Below are positions 1 to 3,029 of a stretch of 5,122 nt of DNA, in pieces. Made by a program: the position numbers and the translations under genes. Within the stretch, counting starts at the first letter, position 1. The number at the start of each line of letters is the position of its first letter. Under the pieces are notes generated by a model. That model did no database searches and had not been told where the DNA came from. It saw only the letters and a list, made by a program, of their open reading frames with translations. This DNA is from Collinsella sp. (GTDB lineage Bacteria; Actinomycetota; Coriobacteriia; Coriobacteriales; Coriobacteriaceae), in NCBI GenBank assembly GCA_014871605.1, contig WGSQ01000128.1, positions 1-5,122 of the forward strand, given 5' to 3'.

Positions 1-5
1 AAGCT

Positions 6-57
6 TTTGGCAAGGTTGACCCAAAACTGACCAATATCTAACCAAGAACTTGCCAAA
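6..57. repeat. 9-bp inverted repeat with 34-nt spacer
   Basis: TTTGGCAAG at 6-14 is the exact reverse complement of CTTGCCAAA at 49-57. The arms enclose the phased 11-nt repeats. It could be an operator-like pair of half-sites or the foot of a long hairpin; no adjacent gene is available to decide. Confidence 0.45.
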
Positions 58-59
58 TC
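16..59. repeat. Four degenerate tandem 11-nt repeats
   Basis: Reading from 16 in steps of 11 gives TTGACCCAAAA, CTGACCAATAT, CTAACCAAGAA and CTTGCCAAATC. The shared core is roughly CTNRCCAA followed by three variable bases; on the minus strand it reads TTGGYNAG. The period is close to one turn of B-DNA, so equivalent bases lie on one helix face, as in arrays of protein-binding half-sites. It is not a multiple of three, so it is not a peptide repeat. Only four units are visible, and more could lie left of the window. Confidence 0.4.
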
Positions 60-76
60 ACTTGACGCGCGACGCA

Positions 77-220
77 TCAAAAATCGCCCCGCGACTTCTT
101 GAACGATTTTTCGAGCATTATTTTCAATAGCAGATGAATGCCGCTAATTTCTTTGAGCAGGTAGCCGACTTCATGGCCATCAAAGCCGATTGAATAACAT
201 CTCAAAGCAATGTGCCCAAC
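77..220 (-). pseudogene. Short open frame, possible gene remnant
   Basis: On the minus strand 47 sense codons lie between a TAG (223-221) and a TGA (79-77). The conceptual product contains GFDGHEVGYLLKEISG and ends LEKSFKKSRGDF. Its composition looks protein-like: a hydrophobic helix-like middle and a basic end. There is no ATG near its 5' end; the first is the 34th codon, and the only early alternative is a TTG with no ribosome binding site. It could be the C-terminal remnant of a decayed gene. A 47-codon frame at this GC can also arise by chance, so this is a weak call and no family is assigned. Confidence 0.2.
79..111. repeat. 8-bp inverted repeat, weak terminator-like hairpin
   Basis: AAAAATCG at 79-86 pairs exactly with CGATTTTT at 104-111 across a 17-nt loop. 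Each strand has an A-run before and a T-run in the closing arm, so it looks like a weak bidirectional terminator. The stem has only two G-C pairs, so stability would be low. Confidence 0.3.
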
Positions 221-221
221 C

Positions 222-250
222 TAGTCATTTAAGAACGTCCCCAATGACTA
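222..250. repeat. 8-bp inverted repeat, REP-like hairpin
   Basis: TAGTCATT at 222-229 is the exact reverse complement of AATGACTA at 243-250, with a 13-nt loop TAAGAACGTCCCC. On the minus strand the loop side reads GGGGACGTTCTTA. Short palindromes with a conserved G-rich stretch of this kind resemble the REP hairpins linked to IS200-like (RAYT) transposases. That resemblance is inference; no transposase gene is in the window. The hairpin sits at the border between the low-GC flank and the GC-rich repeats. Confidence 0.45.
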
Positions 251-255
251 CCTCT

Positions 256-307
256 AAGGCGCCGCAGGTTGAGCATACCGCATCCGGAGCAAGGCAGCGC
301 CGCAGGT
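256..307. repeat. Imperfect direct repeat pair
   Basis: AAGGCGCCGCAGGT at 256-269 recurs as AAGGCAGCGCCGCAGGT at 291-307, differing by a three-base insertion; GCGCCGCAGGT (259-269 and 297-307) is identical in both. CCTCTA at 251-256 and TAGAGG at 307-312 form a 6-bp inverted pair framing the repeats. The arrangement suggests a compound repetitive element rather than coding DNA. Its function is unknown. Confidence 0.4.
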
Positions 308-349
308 AGAGGACGGACAGCGAGCGGGTCGCATTTGAGACAAGGTGAC

Positions 350-387
350 GTGAAACGAAAGGGCGCTGACCTTCTGGTCGCGCCCTT
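350..387 (-). terminator. Candidate intrinsic terminator of the queA operon
   Basis: On the minus strand AAGGGCGCGACC (387-376) pairs with GGTCAGCGCCCTT (371-359) around the loop AGAA, a GC-rich stem of 12 pairs with one bulged base. It is followed by TCGTTT. It lies about 75 bases past the queA stop and is the best transcription-end signal on this strand. The T-tract is interrupted by C and G, so termination may be partial. On the plus strand the stem is followed by GAAGTTG, which is not terminator-like. Confidence 0.5.
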
Positions 388-434
388 GAAGTTGAACGTC
401 AGATTGTCCAAATGCGGCCCGCGCAGCGTCGGCC

Positions 435-463
435 GGTTACGGCGTTTGTAAAACGCCGTAACC
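435..463 (-). repeat. Perfect 13-bp stem-loop abutting the queA stop codon
   Basis: GGTTACGGCGTTT at 435-447 and AAACGCCGTAACC at 451-463 are exact reverse complements separated by only GTA. On the minus strand the stem begins at the G of the queA TAG stop (465-463). No U-tract follows in either direction, so it does not fit a standard intrinsic terminator. It could protect the 3' end of the mRNA, pause polymerase before the terminator candidate at 350-387, or be a mobile palindromic repeat. Confidence 0.6.
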
Positions 464-1680
464 TACTGAATGAGCATCGCGTCGCCAAAGCTGAAGAAGC
501 GGTAGCGCTCCTCGATAGCAGCGGCGTAGGCATCCATGATCTGGTCGCGGGTGGCAAGTGCGCTCACGAGCATCATGAGCGTGGAGCGCGGCACGTGGAA
601 GTTCGTGATCAGCGCGTCGACCACGTGATAGGTCGAGCCGGGCATAAGGTAAAGCTGCGTTGTCGCGTTCTCGCGCACCACGATGTCACCGCGGCCGAGC
701 GTGTCGGCCCCGTCCTCGCGGCCCTCAAAATAGCGCGCCGTCACGGCCGGATCGGACACCGGCGCGTCCGTGTCAAACGCGCTCTCGAGCGAGCGCACCG
801 CGGTAGTGCCGACGGCGATCACACGATGACCCTCGGCCTTCGCCTTATGCACGGCGTCGACAACCTCCTGCGACACGTGGTAGCGCTCGGTGTGCATGAC
901 GTGCTGCGTAGGGTCGTCCTCCTCCACCAAGCGGAAGGTATCGATGCCCACCTCGAGTTCGACGGCGGCAAACTTGGCACCCTTGGCCTCGATAGCGGCC
1001 ATGAGCTCGGGCGTGAAGTGCAAGCCAGCCGTGGGAGCAGCGGCCGAGTGCTCCTCCTTCATGGCGTAGACAGTCTGGTACTTCTCAGGATCGCCCTCGT
1101 AATCGGTAATGTAGGGCGGCAGCGGCACGTGGCCGGCAGCATGGATGGCCTCGTCGAGCGTGCGCGGATCGCCGGCGGCATTGCAACCGGCCGGCTCAAA
1201 ACGCACCAGGCGGCCGCCGCGGCTATCGGTGACAAAGTCGACAACCTCGGCCGTCAGCACTACGGGAGCCCCCTCGGGCGCATGGGCGCCGCCCGCACGA
1301 TACTCAATCTGAGCACCGGGCTTCAGGCGCTTGCCCGGCTTGACCAGGCACTCCCAAACGTGACCCAGCTGGTCAACATCCTCGCGACGCTTGAGCAGCA
1401 GCGTCTCGACCACGCCACCCGAGCCCGCCTTGCGACCGATAAGACGGGCCGGCATCACGCGTGTCTGGTTGATGACGAGCACGTCGCCCGGCTCGATATA
1501 GTCGATGATGTCACGGAAGATGCGGTGCTCGACGGTGCCGCCATGCTCTAGCGGCGTTCCTGTCTCGGAGCCTTTGCGATCAACCACCAGCAGGCGGCAG
1601 GAGTCGCGCGGCTCGGCAGGAGCCTGGGCGATGAGCTCTTCGGGCAGGTTATAGTCAAAATCATCGGTACGCATAGACAC
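463..1680 (-). CDS. queA: S-adenosylmethionine:tRNA ribosyltransferase-isomerase QueA
   Basis: QueA transfers and isomerises the ribosyl group of S-adenosylmethionine onto preQ1 at the tRNA wobble position, giving epoxyqueuosine-tRNA; it is cytosolic. The 405-residue product matches the family along its length: DFDYNLPEELIAQ (7-19), NQTRVMPARL (71-80), GHVPLPPYI (183-191), APTAGLHF (215-222), VIAVGTTAVRSLES (287-300), ITNFHVPRSTL (359-369) and a C-terminal RYRFFSFGDAM. The usual length is about 340-360; the excess lies in loops near residues 36-52, 125-175 and 300-340. I chose the GTG at 1680, because AAGGAG at 1694-1689 is 8 nt upstream; the ATG at 1674 would be 14 nt away but gives almost the same protein. 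It is the last gene of the minus-strand operon, 64 nt after queH, which supplies the next enzyme of the pathway. No frameshift is seen. Confidence 0.97.
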   Translation of the reverse strand: MSMRTDDFDYNLPEELIAQAPAEPRDSCRLLVVDRKGSETGTPLEHGGTVEHRIFRDIIDYIEPGDVLVINQTRVMPARLIGRKAGSGGVVETLLLKRREDVDQLGHVWECLVKPGKRLKPGAQIEYRAGGAHAPEGAPVVLTAEVVDFVTDSRGGRLVRFEPAGCNAAGDPRTLDEAIHAAGHVPLPPYITDYEGDPEKYQTVYAMKEEHSAAAPTAGLHFTPELMAAIEAKGAKFAAVELEVGIDTFRLVEEDDPTQHVMHTERYHVSQEVVDAVHKAKAEGHRVIAVGTTAVRSLESAFDTDAPVSDPAVTARYFEGREDGADTLGRGDIVVRENATTQLYLMPGSTYHVVDALITNFHVPRSTLMMLVSALATRDQIMDAYAAAIEERYRFFSFGDAMLIQ

Positions 1681-1744
1681 GTCGGATACTCCTTATATAG
1701 TTAAAGTCCGCTCTACATCCTAGCAGGCTGCCAGCCCAAATGAA
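1681..1744 (-). other. queH-queA spacer
   Basis: This 64-nt gap separates the queH stop from the queA start. On the minus strand it holds a small hairpin (GGCT-GGC-AGCC) and a TATATA hexamer (1699-1694). The hexamer overlaps the queA ribosome binding site, so a promoter using it would remove that site from the transcript. I infer readthrough from queH rather than a separate queA promoter. No terminator is visible. Confidence 0.4.
1689..1694 (-). promoter_or_regulatory. queA ribosome binding site
   Basis: AAGGAG on the minus strand lies 8 nt before the GTG at 1680 and 14 nt before the in-frame ATG at 1674. The spacing favours the GTG start. Confidence 0.75.
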
Positions 1745-2320
1745 CTACTTTTTGGACGCTTTGCGCTCGTCACGGATGCGGGCGCGGTCCATGGCCGCCT
1801 CGACAGCCGAGAAGCGGCAACCGCAGTAGTTTTGCCGATACATGCCCAGCTCGCGCGAACGGCGTGTCGCCTCGGGGTAATACGGACGAAAATCGCGAAT
1901 CACCGGAGTGAGACCGCGGGCGGCAGCCAGACGCTCCAACACATCATTGCAGGTTTCGAATAACTGGTACGGCGAGACGGCGAGCGTCGTGCCCACAAAC
2001 TCAAACCCGCGCTCCTGGGCCACACGGCAAGCCTCGGCCAAGCGCAGGGCATAGCACGCACGACAGCGACGGGGCCGATCGGCGCCCAGCGGGGCCACGC
2101 CGGCCTCCCAGCGCCCGCGATCCTCCCCGGCCTCGATGAGCTCGATGCTGCCGTCGGCACACCACCGGCGCAGCTCGTCCAAGCGCCGCTGCCATTCATC
2201 GCGCGGCTGAATATTGGGGTTGGTCCAGCAGATCGTGGGCTCAAACCCCTCCTCGCGCAGCAAGCGAACCGGCTCAAGCGAGCACGGCGCACAGCAGGCG
2301 TGCAGCAACAACGGCTTCAT
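1745..2320 (-). CDS. queH: Epoxyqueuosine reductase QueH
   Basis: QueH (DUF208 family) reduces epoxyqueuosine-tRNA to queuosine-tRNA, replacing the cobalamin-dependent QueG. It is an iron-sulfur enzyme. The 191-residue product opens LLLHACCAPCS, with the adjacent cysteines C9 and C10 that are the family hallmark. It has CRAC at C86/C89, the second cluster-binding pair; TTLAVSPYQ (111-119); and YRQNYCGC (161-168), with the C166/C168 pair typical of the C terminus. I chose the ATG at 2320: AGGAG at 2331-2327 is 6 nt upstream, whereas the ATG at 2326 touches that site. A longer frame back to 2497 only overlaps the preceding gene in another frame. It lies 10 nt after the DUF3267 stop and is followed by queA, so the two final steps of queuosine synthesis are adjacent. 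All expected cysteines are present, so it is probably active. Confidence 0.95.
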   Translation of the reverse strand: MKPLLLHACCAPCSLEPVRLLREEGFEPTICWTNPNIQPRDEWQRRLDELRRWCADGSIELIEAGEDRGRWEAGVAPLGADRPRRCRACYALRLAEACRVAQERGFEFVGTTLAVSPYQLFETCNDVLERLAAARGLTPVIRDFRPYYPEATRRSRELGMYRQNYCGCRFSAVEAAMDRARIRDERKASKK

Positions 2321-2326
2321 CGACAT

Positions 2327-2333
2327 CTCCTCA
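2327..2333 (-). promoter_or_regulatory. queH ribosome binding site containing the upstream stop codon
   Basis: On the minus strand TGAGGAG carries both the TGA stop of the DUF3267 gene (2333-2331) and the Shine-Dalgarno AGGAG (2331-2327). The site is 6 nt from the ATG at 2320. Ribosomes ending on the protease gene would sit on the queH initiation region, so translational coupling is likely. Confidence 0.7.
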
Positions 2334-2897
2334 CCCAAAAAAGCGCACGCCGAAGGACGTGTCCTCGCAGGCGACAATGCGGCGGTCGCGCAAAATGGTC
2401 CGCACGTAATACCAGTCGCCCACGCAACCCGACAAATGCAAGCCGGCAGCCAAGTAGCACAGCAGCGGATAGCCCGAAAGCGCAAACCCCAGGGCAAACG
2501 CCGTCGTCACAACAACCGTCGGCGCCAGGCAAACCGCCATGTACCGCCGGCGCGAATACACAACGCCTTCGGCGCAGGCATAGATCATCGCCGTCTCGCG
2601 ATTCGCCCCAAAGGTCACCTTCGCGCCCAGAGGCGCCAGCAGCTTAAAAAACACACCGTGCACCAGCTCGTGCACGGCAAATGACGCCGCCGAAACCGCA
2701 GCCAAGCCGGCTATCCATCCCAAGACGGCCATCCAGCCGCCCGCGTCAGCCGCATCCTGGTCCGCAGGCCCGCCCAGCAGCATAAACACCGGCACCAGGC
2801 ACACGGCAAATGCGCCGAGCACGGCCATCCCCCACACAAAGCAGGCGTGCAGAAAATCCTCGTCCTCAAACGCATGTATGTTGGAAATCTCATTCAT
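2331..2897 (-). CDS. DUF3267-type putative membrane zinc metalloprotease
   Basis: The 188-residue protein is a predicted integral membrane zincin. Hydrophobic segments lie at about 20-42, 55-75, 119-140 and 143-160. The zinc motif HELVHG (H76, E77, H80) sits at the end of the second segment, and GDW (D161) after the fourth could give the third zinc ligand, as in site-2-protease-like families. This layout fits the DUF3267 family of putative zinc peptidases; the substrate is unknown. No signal peptide precedes the first segment. The N terminus (1-18) is acidic and probably cytoplasmic. It is the first gene of the operon with queH and queA. No good Shine-Dalgarno precedes the ATG at 2897; a possible -10 hexamer 8 nt upstream suggests a leaderless mRNA. 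The assignment rests on motif and topology, so catalytic activity is inferred. Confidence 0.8.
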   Translation of the reverse strand: MNEISNIHAFEDEDFLHACFVWGMAVLGAFAVCLVPVFMLLGGPADQDAADAGGWMAVLGWIAGLAAVSAASFAVHELVHGVFFKLLAPLGAKVTFGANRETAMIYACAEGVVYSRRRYMAVCLAPTVVVTTAFALGFALSGYPLLCYLAAGLHLSGCVGDWYYVRTILRDRRIVACEDTSFGVRFFG

Positions 2898-2905
2898 AGC
2901 ATCTT

Positions 2906-2911
2906 AGGATA
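2906..2911 (-). promoter_or_regulatory. Possible -10 hexamer for a leaderless DUF3267-queH-queA transcript
   Basis: On the minus strand TATCCT (2911-2906) fits TANNNT and ends 8 nt before the ATG at 2897. Transcription would then begin at or within a base or two of the start codon. The lack of a Shine-Dalgarno at this start agrees with leaderless translation, which is common in Actinobacteria. No convincing -35 box is seen, so this is a weak prediction. Confidence 0.3.
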
Positions 2912-2939
2912 GCGCCCCTGCCACGCACCCGCCCGCATG

Positions 2940-2948
2940 TGCGATAAT
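2940..2948 (+). promoter_or_regulatory. Possible extended -10 promoter for the MetRS-like gene
   Basis: TGCGATAAT has the extended -10 form TGN followed by GATAAT, one base from consensus. It lies about 80 bases upstream of the ATG at 3030, which would leave a leader of roughly 75 nt. No good -35 box is present, which extended -10 promoters can tolerate. The leader is too short for a typical T-box and shows no specifier-like structure that I can identify. Confidence 0.4.
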
Positions 2949-3018
2949 GTCGAACGATATGCACGAATTGACCACCGCGTCGCCAAGCCTTGCGCCCGGC
3001 CGCGCTCTCACCATATGC

Positions 3019-3025
3019 GAAGGAG
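3019..3025 (+). promoter_or_regulatory. Ribosome binding site of the MetRS-like gene
   Basis: GAAGGAG ends 4 nt before the ATG at 3030. It decides between three in-frame ATGs: the one at 3015 would lie upstream of this site, and the one at 3048 would be 22 nt away. The start at 3030 is therefore preferred. Confidence 0.75.
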
Positions 3026-3029
3026 TCCC

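Larger units (their letters stand above)
1..77 (-). other. Possible start of a short ORF running off the left edge
   Basis: On the minus strand an ATG at 77-75 opens 25 codons without a stop to the window edge, beginning MRRASSDLAS and containing WLDIGQFWVNLAKS. The ATG overlaps the TGA stop (79-77) of the preceding open frame by one base, the arrangement often seen in coupled genes. I recognise no family. There is no clear ribosome binding site; the upstream bases are the T-rich arm of an inverted repeat. The frame is too short to exclude chance, and the same bases hold the phased 11-nt repeats. Confidence 0.15.
1..434. other. Gene-poor left flank, low GC at its outer end
   Basis: I see no well-supported gene here. 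Bases 1-220 are about 44% GC by direct count, against roughly 60% in the genes to the right, and bases 221-434 are GC-rich again. The stretch is filled with short repeats and inverted repeats, listed separately. Several short frames are open, but none has both a good ribosome binding site and recognisable family motifs. The composition step near position 220 suggests that the outer part has a different origin, or is decayed sequence next to the end of the queA operon. No tRNA, rRNA or CRISPR pattern is visible. Confidence 0.6.

Noticed and set aside
1..6. HindIII site (AAGCTT) at the very start of the window
   Set aside because: It could hint at a cloning junction, but a single six-base site at an arbitrary window edge is not evidence of one.
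3..41. Possible C-terminal end of a plus-strand gene (AFGKVDPKLTNI then TAA)
   Set aside because: Only 12 codons are visible. The same bases are explained by the 11-nt repeats, and other frames look equally protein-like.
229..411. Minus-strand 60-codon frame with two CXXC pairs after queA
   Set aside because: It begins at a TTG with no ribosome binding site and reads straight through the terminator-like hairpin and the direct repeats, so it is more likely non-coding repeat sequence.
412..1551. Plus-strand open frame of 379 codons opposite queA
   Set aside because: It lies antisense to a gene that matches QueA along its full length, has no ribosome binding site, and has an Arg/His/Val-rich composition typical of reverse-strand shadows in high-GC genes.
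2326..2497. N-terminal extension of queH to an upstream ATG at 2497
   Set aside because: The extra 57 residues overlap the DUF3267 gene in another frame and are not QueH-like. The Shine-Dalgarno and the family N terminus both point to the ATG at 2320.
2214..2684. Plus-strand frames opposite queH and the DUF3267 gene
   Set aside because: They are antisense to two genes with clear catalytic or cluster-binding motifs and have no supporting signals.
2949..3018. T-box or preQ1 riboswitch in the divergent intergenic region
   Set aside because: The leader of about 75 nt is too short for a T-box with its terminator, and I see no preQ1-type pseudoknot elements on either strand.
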